Counted from the stretch's first letter, positions 35,290-46,123 are shown. The stretch is DNA of 64,000 bases from an uncultured bacterium (GCA_903832635.1 CAILCF010000002.1:95136-159135), one strand, 5' to 3'. Made by a program: numbers and translations. Notes: generated by a model not told the origin, from the sequence alone.

Positions 35290-38103
35290 ATGCCAGAGGT
35301 AATAAGGGTCACAGGTGCGCGTGAGCACAACCTGAAAAATATTAATGTTGATATTCCACGCGATAAATTCGTGGTTATTACGGGTTTATCGGGTTCAGGC
35401 AAGTCAAGTTTAGCTTTTGATACGATTTACGCCGAAGGCCAGCGCCGCTATGTTGAAAGTTTATCCAGTTATGCCAGGCAATTTTTGGGATTGATGGAAA
35501 AGCCCGATGTCGACCAGATTACGGGACTTAGTCCGGCAATCAGTATCGACCAAAAATCAACCAGTCACAATCCTCGAAGTACGGTAGCGACAGTTACAGA
35601 AGTGTACGATTATCTGCGTCTGTTGTTTGCCCGAATTGGTGTCCCTCATTGTCCGATTTGTGGAAAACCAGTGACTCGTCGAACCAGCGAAACTATAATT
35701 GATGAGATTATGAAACTGCCAAATGGTGCGAAACTGATGATTTTAGCGCCAATTGTCAAAGATAAAAAAGGTGAATTTGCTCATATCCCCGAACAATATA
35801 GTCGGCAAGGTTTTGCACGGGCTCGGGTTGATGGTGTTGTCTATGCACTTGATGAATTTCCAATTCTTGATAAAAATTATAAACATAATATCGAGGTTGT
35901 AGTTGATAGGATTGCAATGTCCAGTGATATGTTGGGACGTTTAACGCAATCAGTTGAACAAACGCTTGATATTGCTAATGGATTAATCGAAGTTTTGAAT
36001 ACGGACGACAATTCGCTAAATGCATACAGCCAACGCTATGCTTGTTTGGATCATCCTAACGAAGACATTCCTGAACTAGAACCACGCTTATTCAGTTTTA
36101 ATGCGCCCCAGGGAGCTTGTCCGGTTTGTACCGGGCTTGGTAATAGGCTAGAGGTTGACCCGGATTTGGTTTTTAACCCAAATCTAACAATTTCCGAAGG
36201 TGCGATTCGACCATATAATCGTGTTAATAGTGATGCCTGGTACATGAAGCGATTGGTAGAAGTTGCCAATGCGCATGGTTTCAGCGTAAAAACTCCAGTT
36301 GGAGAATTGTCCAAAGATGACCTGGACAAAGTATTATATGGAACCGGCAATCAAACCTACGAAGTCCAACTTGGTAATGGTAGGATGTATGAATCGACAT
36401 ATGAAGGTGTAATTCCGAATTTGGAACGACGCCACAAAGAAACAGACAGTGATTTTATTCGACGCGACATCGAACGATTTATGCGCGAACGCCAATGTAA
36501 CACCTGTCACGGAGCTCGACTGAAACCGGTTGTATTGGCTGTTACGATACACGATATGAATATTATGGATATCTGTAATTTGGATATCGATAATGCGCTC
36601 GAACTATTTAAATCCGGTTTGAAACTAAATGATCAAGAAAAATACATTGCAACTCAGATTATCAAAGAAATTATTGCCAGACTTAGTTTTATGAATAATG
36701 TTGGACTGAATTATTTGGAACTGGGAAGGGCAGCCAATACTTTGTCCGGTGGTGAAGCTCAACGAATTCGTTTAGCGACCCAAATTGGTTCTGGTTTACA
36801 AGGGGTATTATACGTTTTGGACGAACCTTCAATCGGACTGCATCAGCGTGATAACCATCGTCTAATTGGTACATTAAAACACCTTCGTGATTTAGGCAAT
36901 ACAGTAATTGTCGTTGAGCATGATGACGACACTATTCGTAACGCTGATTATCTGCTAGACATCGGACCAGGCGCTGGAATTGCAGGTGGTCATGTTGTTG
37001 CAGCTGGGACGCCCGACGAAGTTGCAAAAAATAACGATAGTATAACCGGTAGATATCTGGCAAGATTAGAAAAAATTGATACTCCAAAAAAACGTCGACC
37101 GGTCATCAAAGATAAAGCGCTTGTAATACGTGGCGCCAAGGAAAACAATCTAAAAAATATCGACGTACCATTCCCGTTGAATGTTTTAACTGTCGTTAGT
37201 GGCGTTAGTGGCAGCGGTAAATCGACACTTGTAAATGATATTTTGGCCAAAGAATTATCTGCCAGATTACATCGTTCTCATGTTGTTCCGGGTTCGCACG
37301 AAAATATCGAAGGAATTAATTTACTAGACAAAGTAATCGTTATCGACCAGTCGGCCATAGGACGAACTCCGCGCTCTAACCCGGCAACTTATACTGGCGT
37401 TTTTACGGCAATTCGTGATTTGTTTGCATCGACGCCGGAATCAAATATCCGTGGGTACAAATCGGGACGGTTTAGTTTTAATGTCAAAGGTGGACGCTGT
37501 GAAAACTGTCATGGTGATGGTGTTATAAAAATCGAAATGCACTTTTTGCCTGACGTTTATGTGACTTGCGATGTTTGCAAAGGCAAACGCTATAACCGCG
37601 AAGCATTAGAGATTAAGTACAAAGGTTCGACGATTAGCGACATACTTGATATGACTGTCGACCAGGCTGCCAAGTTTTTTGAAAATATACCGGCAATTGC
37701 CAGGAAACTTGATACGTTGGTTGAGGTTGGTTTGGGATATATAAAACTTGGGCAGCCGGCAACTACTTTTAGTGGTGGTGAAGCCCAACGCATCAAATTA
37801 GCCACCGAACTTTCACGTCGTGCAACTGGAAAGACTCTATATATTTTAGATGAACCAACCACCGGTTTGCATACAGATGATGTCAAACGACTACTTGTAA
37901 TCTTGCAAAAGCTTGTCGCCAACGGAAATAGCATGATAATTATCGAGCATAATTTAGATGTTATTAAAACCGCTGATTACATTATCGATATGGGTCCCGA
38001 AGGTGGTCAGGGTGGCGGTAATATTGTTGCCGCCGGAACACCCGAACAAGTCGCAAAAGTCGCCGAATCATTTACCGGTCAGTATTTGAAGAATATTGTT
38101 TAG
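35290..38103 (+). CDS. uvrA: UvrABC excinuclease subunit A
   Basis: Damage-sensing ATPase of nucleotide excision repair, 937 residues, full length. Two ABC ATPase halves: Walker [10 protein letters not shown] near residue 33 and GVSGSGKST in the second half; signatures [12 protein letters not shown] and [12 protein letters not shown]; zinc modules with [16 protein letters not shown] and [14 protein letters not shown] at 35275-35280 leaves 9 nt before the ATG. Its last 32 nt overlap the convergent PAP2 gene. Confidence 0.98.
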   Translation: MPEVIRVTGAREHNLKNINVDIPRDKFVVITGLSGSGKSSLAFDTIYAEGQRRYVESLSSYARQFLGLMEKPDVDQITGLSPAISIDQKSTSHNPRSTVATVTEVYDYLRLLFARIGVPHCPICGKPVTRRTSETIIDEIMKLPNGAKLMILAPIVKDKKGEFAHIPEQYSRQGFARARVDGVVYALDEFPILDKNYKHNIEVVVDRIAMSSDMLGRLTQSVEQTLDIANGLIEVLNTDDNSLNAYSQRYACLDHPNEDIPELEPRLFSFNAPQGACPVCTGLGNRLEVDPDLVFNPNLTISEGAIRPYNRVNSDAWYMKRLVEVANAHGFSVKTPVGELSKDDLDKVLYGTGNQTYEVQLGNGRMYESTYEGVIPNLERRHKETDSDFIRRDIERFMRERQCNTCHGARLKPVVLAVTIHDMNIMDICNLDIDNALELFKSGLKLNDQEKYIATQIIKEIIARLSFMNNVGLNYLELGRAANTLSGGEAQRIRLATQIGSGLQGVLYVLDEPSIGLHQRDNHRLIGTLKHLRDLGNTVIVVEHDDDTIRNADYLLDIGPGAGIAGGHVVAAGTPDEVAKNNDSITGRYLARLEKIDTPKKRRPVIKDKALVIRGAKENNLKNIDVPFPLNVLTVVSGVSGSGKSTLVNDILAKELSARLHRSHVVPGSHENIEGINLLDKVIVIDQSAIGRTPRSNPATYTGVFTAIRDLFASTPESNIRGYKSGRFSFNVKGGRCENCHGDGVIKIEMHFLPDVYVTCDVCKGKRYNREALEIKYKGSTISDILDMTVDQAAKFFENIPAIARKLDTLVEVGLGYIKLGQPATTFSGGEAQRIKLATELSRRATGKTLYILDEPTTGLHTDDVKRLLVILQKLVANGNSMIIIEHNLDVIKTADYIIDMGPEGGQGGGNIVAAGTPEQVAKVAESFTGQYLKNIV

Positions 38104-38770
38104 ACTTATACTTTCGGATAAAAAAGGTGTCAACAAATATTACAATTGACAAAACTATTAAAGCTAATCCGACAGACGCAACTATATCAGTTAACCAATG
38201 ATAACCCAGATAAAGCCGGCTGAACGCAATAATACTTGTACCAAATACTGCAACGGATATCCAAACCCAAAAAAGTTTCTTACTAAATTGACGCGAATAT
38301 ATCAGATAACCAATAACCAATAAAAATACAGCTACGCCAATCGTATGACCGGACGGGAAAGAAAAATCGTACTCAAAAGTCGGAATCATATCAATATGCG
38401 GTGGACGGGCATCCATAAATACAGTTTTTAATAAAGTTGATGTGACAGCTGCAACTATAATTGAACCGGTAAAAAGTAGAGGTCTCCAAACCTCTTTTTT
38501 TATTGCAACCCAAATAGCTACCAAAACAATAATTATTGATGCAAATTCCAGTGGGTTAGCGATTGATGTAATAATCTTTGCTATGTCAGTAACATCCTCA
38601 TTGCGGTGGTTAACTATCCAAGTCAGTAGTGGCTGATTTAATTTACCCAAACCAATATTTTGCTTCATCCCCAGATAAGCGATTATAAATATCAAAATGC
38701 CAACCGCAAGACTGATTAGGCCCAGTTTAATCCGACGATTATAAGAAAGAAATTTATTTTTTTCGTTCAA
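38072..38770 (-). CDS. PAP2-family membrane phosphatase
   Basis: 232 residues, about six membrane helices. Phosphatase signature is complete: KTVFMDARP, PSGHT and SRLYLGYHWLTDIVAS. Likely dephosphorylates undecaprenyl pyrophosphate or a lipid phosphate at the outer face, supplying lipid carrier for cell-wall synthesis. It overlaps the end of the upstream DedA gene by 17 nt, so the two form one minus-strand operon. Confidence 0.92.
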   Translation of the reverse strand: MNEKNKFLSYNRRIKLGLISLAVGILIFIIAYLGMKQNIGLGKLNQPLLTWIVNHRNEDVTDIAKIITSIANPLEFASIIIVLVAIWVAIKKEVWRPLLFTGSIIVAAVTSTLLKTVFMDARPPHIDMIPTFEYDFSFPSGHTIGVAVFLLVIGYLIYSRQFSKKLFWVWISVAVFGTSIIAFSRLYLGYHWLTDIVASVGLALIVLSIVIFVDTFFIRKYKSKQYSSNTDR

Positions 38771-39449
38771 TAACTTTTCGCCACTCTAATTTTGTAGCGC
38801 TCCACATGGCTTGTCTTTGTTCTTTGTTTTTAATCAGATGGTAAATCGCTGGTGAAATCGATAGTATCAAAATCAAGCCAACAATCGGCAGTAAAACCGT
38901 ATCTATATCCAACCCCATGTTTTGCAGTATTTTTCCTAAATAATATCCCAAATAAGTAACCCCAGCGACCCAGACAAAACCACCAATAATGTTATATATC
39001 ATAAAAGTTCTATATTTCATCTTGGCGACACCGGCAATTAATGGTACAAAAGTACGAACAACTGGGATAAATCTGGCTAGAATTATCGTTTTCCCACCGT
39101 GTTTATCATAAAAGTCCTGGGCACGCTGGACATTTTCTTGTTTGAATAATCTGGAATTCGGTCTTTTGAATAATGTTGGGCCAATTTTTTTACCAAATAG
39201 ATATCCCACATTGGCTCCTAAAACTGCAGCGATAAATAGCAATAAAATCACCAATTCAATATTTAAATCAAGTTTAAAATTTGTTGTTCCCTGGATTAAT
39301 AAGCCAATTGTAAATAATACGCTGTCGCCTGGGAAAAAGAAACCGATTAGCAAACCGTTTTCGGCAAAAATTATGGCCGCTACAACAATAATTACAGCCA
39401 CAGGTCCGGCTGTTTGTGCAAACTGAACCAGGTCAAATCCGGGAATCAT
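38754..39449 (-). CDS. DedA-family membrane protein
   Basis: 231 residues with several membrane helices. DedA/SNARE-associated features: FFPGDSVLFTIGLL, GYLFGKKIGP, and FYDKHGGKTIILARFIPVVRTFVPLIAG. Family members are linked to lipid-carrier or phospholipid flipping and proton-motive force. Pairing with a PAP2 phosphatase suggests undecaprenyl phosphate recycling. A TAAAAT box lies 9 nt before the ATG. Confidence 0.92.
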   Translation of the reverse strand: MIPGFDLVQFAQTAGPVAVIIVVAAIIFAENGLLIGFFFPGDSVLFTIGLLIQGTTNFKLDLNIELVILLLFIAAVLGANVGYLFGKKIGPTLFKRPNSRLFKQENVQRAQDFYDKHGGKTIILARFIPVVRTFVPLIAGVAKMKYRTFMIYNIIGGFVWVAGVTYLGYYLGKILQNMGLDIDTVLLPIVGLILILSISPAIYHLIKNKEQRQAMWSATKLEWRKVIERKK

Positions 39450-39533
39450 ACTCTAAACATTTTAGCATGTCGTCATAAAATGTTATACTATAAGATAACA
39501 GGTATAAAATAATGGGCAGAGATAGGATACAAT

Positions 39534-40238
39534 GTGAGTTATATTTCATTGAAATTAGAAGAACGTACGGCTGAAGGTAAAAAATTAGCTAAATTACGAA
39601 ACAGTGGTTTGATACCAAGTATTATTTACGGTGGTCAAGACCAACCAATTATGACCCAATCAAAACAAGTCGAAACTTCGAAAGTTGTTCATACGGCTGG
39701 TCGGCATACGCCAATAAGTTTGACTCTTGATGGTAAAAAGAAACTTGTAATCATCAAAAATATTGATATTGATCCAGTCAAACATACCCTACGACACATC
39801 GCTTTCCATACAATAAAACAGTCGGACATCATTACAACCGAAGTCCCTATTGTTCTTGTTGGACAAGGCGAAAGTGCTGCCGAACGTGCCGGGCTGGTTA
39901 TTTTACAAGCAATTGAACATGTCGAAATCAAAGCAAAACCTGCCGATTTGCCAGATTCATTGGAACTATCAATTATCGATTTAGCAACGGCTGAAGATAA
40001 AATATCAATCGGTGATATTAAATTGCCTGAAGGAGTTGAATTTGCTGATGCTGACCAAGATATGGAATTGGTAATCGCCAATGTTTACGAACCTAGCGCT
40101 TTGCAGGCTGCTAATGAGGCAACTGGCGGAGAAGCCGAAGCCGAAGAAGAATCAGAAGTCCCAGTCGAAGGCGAAGAAGGTGCGCCAGATGCTGAGAAAT
40201 CAGAGTCTGCACCCCCCGAAACCGAAACAAAGAGCTAG
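39534..40238 (+). CDS. rplY: 50S ribosomal protein L25/TL5 (CTC type)
   Basis: 234 residues, long form: N-terminal L25 domain binding 5S rRNA (LEERTAEGKKLAKLRNSGLIPSIIYGG), the TL5 C-terminal domain (PIVLVGQGESAAERAGLVI; LPEGVEFADADQDMELV), and an acidic Glu-rich tail of about 45 residues. Translation starts at GTG. The tail region is also open in another frame, which is why the uvrC frame appears to extend upstream. Confidence 0.93.
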   Translation: MSYISLKLEERTAEGKKLAKLRNSGLIPSIIYGGQDQPIMTQSKQVETSKVVHTAGRHTPISLTLDGKKKLVIIKNIDIDPVKHTLRHIAFHTIKQSDIITTEVPIVLVGQGESAAERAGLVILQAIEHVEIKAKPADLPDSLELSIIDLATAEDKISIGDIKLPEGVEFADADQDMELVIANVYEPSALQAANEATGGEAEAEEESEVPVEGEEGAPDAEKSESAPPETETKS

Positions 40239-40290
40239 CAGTTTTATCAACATCAAGCTACACATCATCAAGCATTGTATAATGGTACAA

Positions 40291-41778
40291 ATGAATAAAG
40301 CGCTTGAGTCCAAATTAAAAACACTGCCAATTTCGCCCGGAGTTTATTATCATAAAGATAAAACGGGACAGATTATTTATGTTGGCAAAGCTGCGGTTTT
40401 AAAAAATCGCGTTAAACAGTATTTTCAAAATACCAAGGATATGGACGTTAAAACTCGGGCGTTAGTGGCAGAAATTAACGACACCGATTGGGTTGAAACC
40501 GAGAGCGAAATCGATGCCTTGTTTTTGGAAGCGGAAATGGTTAAACGTTATATGCCGCGTTATAACATCTTGCTTCGTGACGACAAGTCACTGATTTTTG
40601 TTAGAATTGATATGAAAAGCGACTGGCCGACCGTAATTTTTACCAGAAACCCAGCTGACGATAAAGCTGACTATTATGGACCGTATTTTAATAGTTTTGC
40701 TGTTAAAAAAGCATTGCGTTATTTACGTAGAGTTTTCCCATATTACATAAAGCCACCAAAGGAGAATACTAAACCCGACCTAGATACTCATCTAGGTCTG
40801 GCGCCGGTTAATATGACATCCGAGCAGTATAAGGCTAACTTGCGGAGATTAATCAGCTATATAAAAGGTAACCGGAAAACTATAGTTGCGGATTTGCAGC
40901 GGGATATGAAATCAGCTTCAAAATTGCATGATTTTGAATCTGCAGCAAGGCTCCGCAACAAAATTAATAATCTGCGCGAATTGCAACGTCGAATAATGTT
41001 TGGAGATAAAGAATTTCTGGATATTTCAAAAGACGAAGCTTTGCGTGGTTTAACGGATTTGCTGGGACTTGCAAAAATACCGGCTCGGATTGAGGGATAC
41101 GACATTTCGCATATGAGTGGAGTGAACGTGGTGGCCAGTATGGTAGTTTTTAGGAACGGAGTTAGTGACAGGGGACAGTATCGAAAATTTAAAACCAGAA
41201 TCGAACGAAACGACGACTTTGCCAATATGAACGAAGTTATTTCCAGGCGCTTTAGTCAAAAGAATATAAAAAATTGGGGTAAGCCGGATTTGGTTTTGAT
41301 TGATGGTGGCAAGGGGCAACTTGACGCAGCCTTGCAAGCTCGTGATAAATCCGACTATACTGACATTCCTTTCATCGGTTTGGCAAAACGTGATGAGCAA
41401 ATCGTTATTAAGAATTCATTATCAGAATCTATTATTTTGGATAGTAAGAAATTAAAAATGCTTGATGGTTATGTTACAAATTCTGATACTTTTTCTGTAA
41501 TAAATTTACCTAAATCTAGTCATATAATTAAACTTTTGCAACGTATTCGTGATGAATCCCACCGTTTTGCAATCAGTTATCACACTTCGCTACAACGTAG
41601 CAAGCAAACCGATAGTTTATTGGATTCGATTCCTGGAATTGGACCAAAGACGCGTTCGAAATTAATCCGAAAATTCGGTAGCATTCGTAATTTGAAATCG
41701 ACCGATGAATCAGAAATAGTATCAGTTATTGGCCTGGCCAAAGCAAAGCTTGTCATAACACACTTAAAAGCGTTATAA
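40291..41778 (+). CDS. uvrC: UvrABC excinuclease subunit C
   Basis: Dual-incision nuclease of excision repair, about 495 residues, shorter than the usual ~600. GIY-YIG domain (SPGVYYHK; IIYVGKAAVLKNRV), UVR domain (LHDFESAARLRNKINNL), RNase H-like nuclease (IEGYDISHMSG; LVLIDGGKGQLDAA) and C-terminal helix-hairpin-helix (LDSIPGIGPKTRSKLIRKF). The frame stays open far upstream through rplY, but TATAAT at 40278-40283 leaves 7 nt before ATG 40291, which fixes the start. Confidence 0.95.
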   Translation: MNKALESKLKTLPISPGVYYHKDKTGQIIYVGKAAVLKNRVKQYFQNTKDMDVKTRALVAEINDTDWVETESEIDALFLEAEMVKRYMPRYNILLRDDKSLIFVRIDMKSDWPTVIFTRNPADDKADYYGPYFNSFAVKKALRYLRRVFPYYIKPPKENTKPDLDTHLGLAPVNMTSEQYKANLRRLISYIKGNRKTIVADLQRDMKSASKLHDFESAARLRNKINNLRELQRRIMFGDKEFLDISKDEALRGLTDLLGLAKIPARIEGYDISHMSGVNVVASMVVFRNGVSDRGQYRKFKTRIERNDDFANMNEVISRRFSQKNIKNWGKPDLVLIDGGKGQLDAALQARDKSDYTDIPFIGLAKRDEQIVIKNSLSESIILDSKKLKMLDGYVTNSDTFSVINLPKSSHIIKLLQRIRDESHRFAISYHTSLQRSKQTDSLLDSIPGIGPKTRSKLIRKFGSIRNLKSTDESEIVSVIGLAKAKLVITHLKAL

Positions 41779-41792
41779 TCCTAACTAAGCAT

Positions 41793-43631
41793 ATGCGTAG
41801 TGTTAGGAGAAATATAAAAAAAAGTTCGAAGCATTCGGCTTTTAAACCGGCTTTTACGGTTATTGAGCTTATCGTTGTCGTAGTGATTATTGCCATCTTG
41901 GCAGGAATAATAATTGTTAGTTACAGTAGTTGGCGTCAATCAACTACGGTAGCGCAATTAAAAAGCGACCTCGGTAACGCAGCGTCGGCAATGGAAAACT
42001 ATCGTACGTTTAATAACGGTTATCCCACGGATGTTACGACTCTGACTACTATTGCACCAAGCAGTGGGGTAACGCTTGCTGGTGGCAGCTCGGACGGTGG
42101 ATTGACTTATTGTGTAAGTGCAGTTAATTCTCAATTTCCAACAATGCCTTATCACATCGATTCAAATACCGGAGGGACTGGGGCTGTGTCGGGTGTTTGC
42201 GTATTATCTCAAAGGACTTTGGCTACTAGCGCCGGTTCGGGAGGGAATGTAAGTGCTGGTGGTGCATTTCCACTCGGTTCAGTTCAAACAATTACAGCTA
42301 CTCCAAACACTAATTTCGCATTTAGTAGTTGGACCGGTGATACCGGATGCAGCGGTGCTGCTAGCCATACAATTACAATGGATGCTAACAAAAACTGCAA
42401 CGCAAGCTTTGTAGCTACGGCATATATACTTTCTTTATCTGCAGGTTCCGGTGGTTCGGTTAACAGTGGCGGTACCTACTCTCCGGGATCAACTCAAACT
42501 ATTACAGCTACACCGAATCAGTACTATTCATTTACTAACTGGGCGGGAAACGCATCAGATTGTTACACACCTAATACAGCAAGCCACACAGTGACCATGA
42601 ATGCAGACAAGACATGCACAGCAAGCTTTACTCCGACAGCTATTTCCGCACCGGCAGCACCAACAGTTTCAGTAGCACCAGGGTCTACAACAACCTATTC
42701 ATGGGGTGCAGCTTCGTGTGGGGGTAATACTGCCAGATATCAATATGATTATACAACCACCCCTGCAAATTATGATTCTGGATGGGTACCGACAGCTGCA
42801 TTATCCGTCGGCTTTACCACTACAACTCCTGGACAAACGTATAAAGTTGCTGTCCAAGCTCAATGTTATAACGGGGTTACGAGCAGTGACTGGAGTACAC
42901 CGATAAACTCGGGCAGTTATAGTCCATTTGAATGTACGGGTTGTACAGTTAGTTATAACGGTTCGTACACACTATATTCGTTTTATGGTAATGGAACGTT
43001 TATTACCCATGTTTCTGGTAACATTAGTTGGCTAGTGGTTGCTGGCGGTGGTGGTGGTGGGTATGCATCTGCATATGTAGGCGGCGGTGGTGGCGGTGGC
43101 GGTTTCTTAACAGGTACTTCGTCATTAGGTATTAGTTCGTTCCCGGTTGTAGTAGGGGGTGGTGGTAATACCGATGTTTGCGAAGGAACTAACGGAGGAA
43201 ACTCCTCTTTCAACGGTACAGTGGCAACTGGTGGCGGTGGCGCAGGTGGCGGAGATGAAGGATGTGGTGGTATTGTTGGACGAAATGGTGGTAGTGGTGG
43301 CGCAGGATATTACGGTGGTAATGGTTCAGGAATTGGTGGACAAGGTAATAAGGCTGGTACATCATATAAAAGTGGTAGCGGTCAAGGCGGCGGAGGTGGA
43401 GCTGGTTCGGTTGGCGGTAACGCTGGTAATTATATTGGCGGTAGTGGTGGATCAGGCGCTCAAAGTTCTATAACTGGTACCTCTCATTACTATTCAGCCG
43501 GTGGCGGTGGCGACACCCTAGGCCATGCAAACCAGGGTTCTGGTGGAAATGGCTACGGTTATTATGGTAGTGGTGGCAGTTTTAACACTGGTGGTATGGG
43601 TGGAGTTGTCATTATCCGATATCCACAATAA
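41793..43631 (+). CDS. Type IV pilin-like protein with InlB-like repeats, FN3-like and Gly-rich domains
   Basis: 612 residues. Prepilin-type start with a hydrophobic helix after FTVIE (LIVVVVIIAILAGIIIVSYS), pilin body, two divergent InlB B-type repeats (SAGSGGNVSAGGAFPLGS; SAGSGGSVNSGGTYSPGS, each ending in CNASF/CTASF), an FN3-like segment (APAAPTVSVAPGSTTTYSW), then a ~220-residue domain of GGGGGG tracts ending in GGVVIIRYP, typical of glycine-rich adhesin domains. The site before FTVIE is A rather than G (PAFTVIE), which is unusual for prepilin peptidase. Likely a surface adhesin. Confidence 0.85.
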   Translation: MRSVRRNIKKSSKHSAFKPAFTVIELIVVVVIIAILAGIIIVSYSSWRQSTTVAQLKSDLGNAASAMENYRTFNNGYPTDVTTLTTIAPSSGVTLAGGSSDGGLTYCVSAVNSQFPTMPYHIDSNTGGTGAVSGVCVLSQRTLATSAGSGGNVSAGGAFPLGSVQTITATPNTNFAFSSWTGDTGCSGAASHTITMDANKNCNASFVATAYILSLSAGSGGSVNSGGTYSPGSTQTITATPNQYYSFTNWAGNASDCYTPNTASHTVTMNADKTCTASFTPTAISAPAAPTVSVAPGSTTTYSWGAASCGGNTARYQYDYTTTPANYDSGWVPTAALSVGFTTTTPGQTYKVAVQAQCYNGVTSSDWSTPINSGSYSPFECTGCTVSYNGSYTLYSFYGNGTFITHVSGNISWLVVAGGGGGGYASAYVGGGGGGGGFLTGTSSLGISSFPVVVGGGGNTDVCEGTNGGNSSFNGTVATGGGGAGGGDEGCGGIVGRNGGSGGAGYYGGNGSGIGGQGNKAGTSYKSGSGQGGGGGAGSVGGNAGNYIGGSGGSGAQSSITGTSHYYSAGGGGDTLGHANQGSGGNGYGYYGSGGSFNTGGMGGVVIIRYPQ

Positions 43632-43663
43632 GCCTATCTTCATGCTATAATCATTACAGTTGT

Positions 43664-44047
43664 ATGAATAATAAGTTTGTTATTTTTGTTGTCCGATGGC
43701 TGTTTAATTCGCTTGGATTGTGGGTTGCTGTAAGTCTGTTTGGTACCGGTTATGATAGTACGCAGGTCAGCGCCAGTGTCCTGGGGTTTTTATTGGCAGG
43801 TTTAATATTTTCAATCATCAACACTGTTTTAAAGCCATTCATAGTTATTTTGTCACTACCGGCAATATTTGTGACGCTGGGGTTATTTATGATAATTGTA
43901 AATGGGTTTTTGGTATGGATTTCGTTGAGTCTGTCTCCGGGAATATCAATGACCTTTTTCAACTCGATTCTTACGGGAATCATACTTAGTCTGGTAAACT
44001 ATATAGTAAGTGCAGTGTTGGTTTTGCGCACGGAAAAGGCAAATTAA
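43664..44047 (+). CDS. Phage-holin-superfamily-IV-like small membrane protein
   Basis: 127 residues with four hydrophobic helices (FVVRWLFNSLGLWVAVSLF; VLGFLLAGLIFSIINTVLKPFIVILSLP; LGLFMIIVNGFLVWISL; ILTGIILSLVNYIVSAVLVL). The NTVLKPFIVILSLP segment is characteristic of the PF04020/YvlD-type family, often labelled mycobacterial phage holin. No phage context is present, so a housekeeping envelope role is more likely. TATAAT lies 12 nt before the ATG; secG follows after 9 nt. Confidence 0.8.
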   Translation: MNNKFVIFVVRWLFNSLGLWVAVSLFGTGYDSTQVSASVLGFLLAGLIFSIINTVLKPFIVILSLPAIFVTLGLFMIIVNGFLVWISLSLSPGISMTFFNSILTGIILSLVNYIVSAVLVLRTEKAN

Positions 44048-44056
44048 GGGAAATTC

Positions 44057-44290
44057 ATGAACATAGATTATATTTTACAGATTATCACAATTGTTTCGGC
44101 AATTCTTATGATATTAGCAATTTTATTGCAACAGCGTGGTGCATCGTTAGGTGCCGGGTTCGGCAGTTCAGGCGAACTTTTTACTACTCGTCGCGGCATC
44201 GATAAAAACTTGTTTGAGGTTACAATCATACTTTCAGTTATTTTCGTACTTTCGATACTAGCTGGGCTGATTCTGCCCGCTTTTAAATAG
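44057..44290 (+). CDS. secG: Preprotein translocase subunit SecG
   Basis: 77 residues, two membrane helices flanking the conserved loop ILLQQRGASLGAGFGSSGELFTTRRG. Stimulates SecYEG protein export. Short AT-rich gap from the preceding gene and 9 nt to the next, so it lies in a three-gene operon. Confidence 0.93.
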   Translation: MNIDYILQIITIVSAILMILAILLQQRGASLGAGFGSSGELFTTRRGIDKNLFEVTIILSVIFVLSILAGLILPAFK

Positions 44291-44299
44291 GTATTACCA

Positions 44300-46093
44300 A
44301 TGCCTGATAAATTAGATTTATGGAATAGGTTGCCAAGACCTAGTTTTGATAAAAAGAAGCTGAGTAGGCGCATGCGAAAAGCCGAAGGCGCGACCCTAAA
44401 ACATGCCAACCGGTTTGTTTTTAAGCGATGGGAAAATATTCGCGAAGTCCAATGGCATGTAATCGTCTGGGTGTTGGCAATGGGGGTTTTGATTGCCGCC
44501 ACCGGTTTGCAACTAATGTGGAACCAGCAAGGTTATCAAACCGTGGCTGCTGCGGAAAATGGAATATATGCCGAGGCTGCACTTGGACCGGTTGACACCT
44601 TGAATCCGCTATTTGCAAATTCTAGCGCAGAACAGTCTGCCAGCTATCTTATGTTTTCACGACTGTTAAATTACGACAAAACCGGGCATCTGAATTACGA
44701 CTTGGCAAATAATGTACGGGTTAGTGCTGATAACACCGTATATACAATTTCTATTCGACCGAATGTAAAATGGCACGACGGGGTAAAGTTGACTGCCAAA
44801 GACGTGGTATTTACGGTTGATTTGATGAAAGATCCAAATACTAGGACTGTTTATTCAGGCTGGTCTGACATAGGCGTAAAAGCCATAGACGATAATACAG
44901 TTGAGTTTACATTAAAGTCAGCTTTTGCTCCGTTCGAACATGCGCTGGTTTTTCCAATCGTCCCAGAGCATTTATTAAAGGGCGTAACGCCATTGAGCAT
45001 TCGTGAAAATAGCTTTAGTCAAAACCCGGTTGGAAGCGGACCGTTCAAATTCAACATGATACAATCTGTCGATTCAACTTCTGGACGCAAGGTTATTTAT
45101 ATGGTCAGAAACGATGATTATTATGCTGGGACTGTGAAATTATCCAGGTTTCAGCTTCACGCTTATAACACTAACGATGAAATATTAAAGGCTTTATCTA
45201 AAAATGAAGTTAATGCTGCAACTGATTTATCCAGTACGGATATTGGAAGTGTTAATAAATCACAATACGATATATTGACCAAACCGATTCAAAGCGGTGT
45301 TTATGCAATATTTAATACAAAAAGTGCATTACTCCAGGATGCTTCGGTGAGGCATGCACTTCAACTTGCCACCGACACAGCCGTGATTCGTAAAAAATTA
45401 CCGGTCGGAACCTTGGCTCTTTGGTTACCACTGACTTCTAACCAGCTGACTGGAAATGTACCGGCTGCTCCAGCCTACGACCTTGCCTCAGCACAAAAAC
45501 TACTTGACGATAGTGGATGGAAACTAAACAAAGACAATGTGCGTGAAAAGGGTGCGACTAAATTGAAATTATCTGTCGTTACCACTAAAAACAGTGAGCT
45601 GGAAAATGTTCTGCAAACACTTATCGACCAGTGGAAAAAACTTGGCGTTATAACTGAAACAAAAATTATTGACTTAAATGATGCAACTCACGGTGATGCC
45701 CAGAATATACTTCAACCTCGAAACTATGATGTTTTGCTGTATCAGTTGGATATAGGGGCAGATCCGGATGTCTATGCATACTGGCACTCTTCTCAAGCTT
45801 CAACCCATGGCTTGAACTATTCGAATTACTCAAATCAGATAAGTGATGATGCTCAGATTTCTGCACGCGCACGCATAGAACCGGCAATCCGAAATGCGAA
45901 ATATATTACTTTTGCAAATCAGTGGTTGATGGATGTTCCTGCAATTGGATTGTATCAATCAACGATTGAATATGCCGTTAGCAAAGGTACCCAGACGTTT
46001 AATAGTTCAAACAAATTGATTTCGTCCGTCGATCGATACAGTGATATTCTAAACTGGGCAGTCGGCAGCCGCACCGTTTACAAGACGCCGTAA
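44300..46093 (+). CDS. Membrane-anchored oligopeptide-type ABC substrate-binding protein
   Basis: 597 residues, family 5 binding protein (DppA/OppA). Unusual N-terminus: about 55 basic cytoplasmic residues, then a membrane helix (VIVWVLAMGVLIAATGLQLMW) instead of a lipoprotein signal. Family motifs: EAALGPVDTLNPLF, YTISIRPNVKWHDGVKLTAKDVVFTV, FPIVPEHLL, NPVGSGPF, VRHALQLATD, YDVLLYQLDIGADPD. No permease or ATPase genes are adjacent. It would supply peptides, fitting an organism with little amino-acid synthesis. A terminator follows directly. Confidence 0.9.
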   Translation: MPDKLDLWNRLPRPSFDKKKLSRRMRKAEGATLKHANRFVFKRWENIREVQWHVIVWVLAMGVLIAATGLQLMWNQQGYQTVAAAENGIYAEAALGPVDTLNPLFANSSAEQSASYLMFSRLLNYDKTGHLNYDLANNVRVSADNTVYTISIRPNVKWHDGVKLTAKDVVFTVDLMKDPNTRTVYSGWSDIGVKAIDDNTVEFTLKSAFAPFEHALVFPIVPEHLLKGVTPLSIRENSFSQNPVGSGPFKFNMIQSVDSTSGRKVIYMVRNDDYYAGTVKLSRFQLHAYNTNDEILKALSKNEVNAATDLSSTDIGSVNKSQYDILTKPIQSGVYAIFNTKSALLQDASVRHALQLATDTAVIRKKLPVGTLALWLPLTSNQLTGNVPAAPAYDLASAQKLLDDSGWKLNKDNVREKGATKLKLSVVTTKNSELENVLQTLIDQWKKLGVITETKIIDLNDATHGDAQNILQPRNYDVLLYQLDIGADPDVYAYWHSSQASTHGLNYSNYSNQISDDAQISARARIEPAIRNAKYITFANQWLMDVPAIGLYQSTIEYAVSKGTQTFNSSNKLISSVDRYSDILNWAVGSRTVYKTP

Positions 46094-46094
46094 T

Positions 46095-46123
46095 AAAAAA
46101 TACGACTCTTTGTCGTATTTTTT
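46095..46123. terminator. Bidirectional intrinsic terminator
   Basis: TACGAC and GTCGTA arms with A run before and T run after, loop TCTTT. It ends the binding-protein operon on the plus strand and the tRNA-Leu transcript on the minus strand. Confidence 0.9.

Noticed and set aside
43664..44047. Prophage signal from a holin-like gene
   Set aside because: The family is common in chromosomes, it sits in an operon with secG, and no other phage genes are near.
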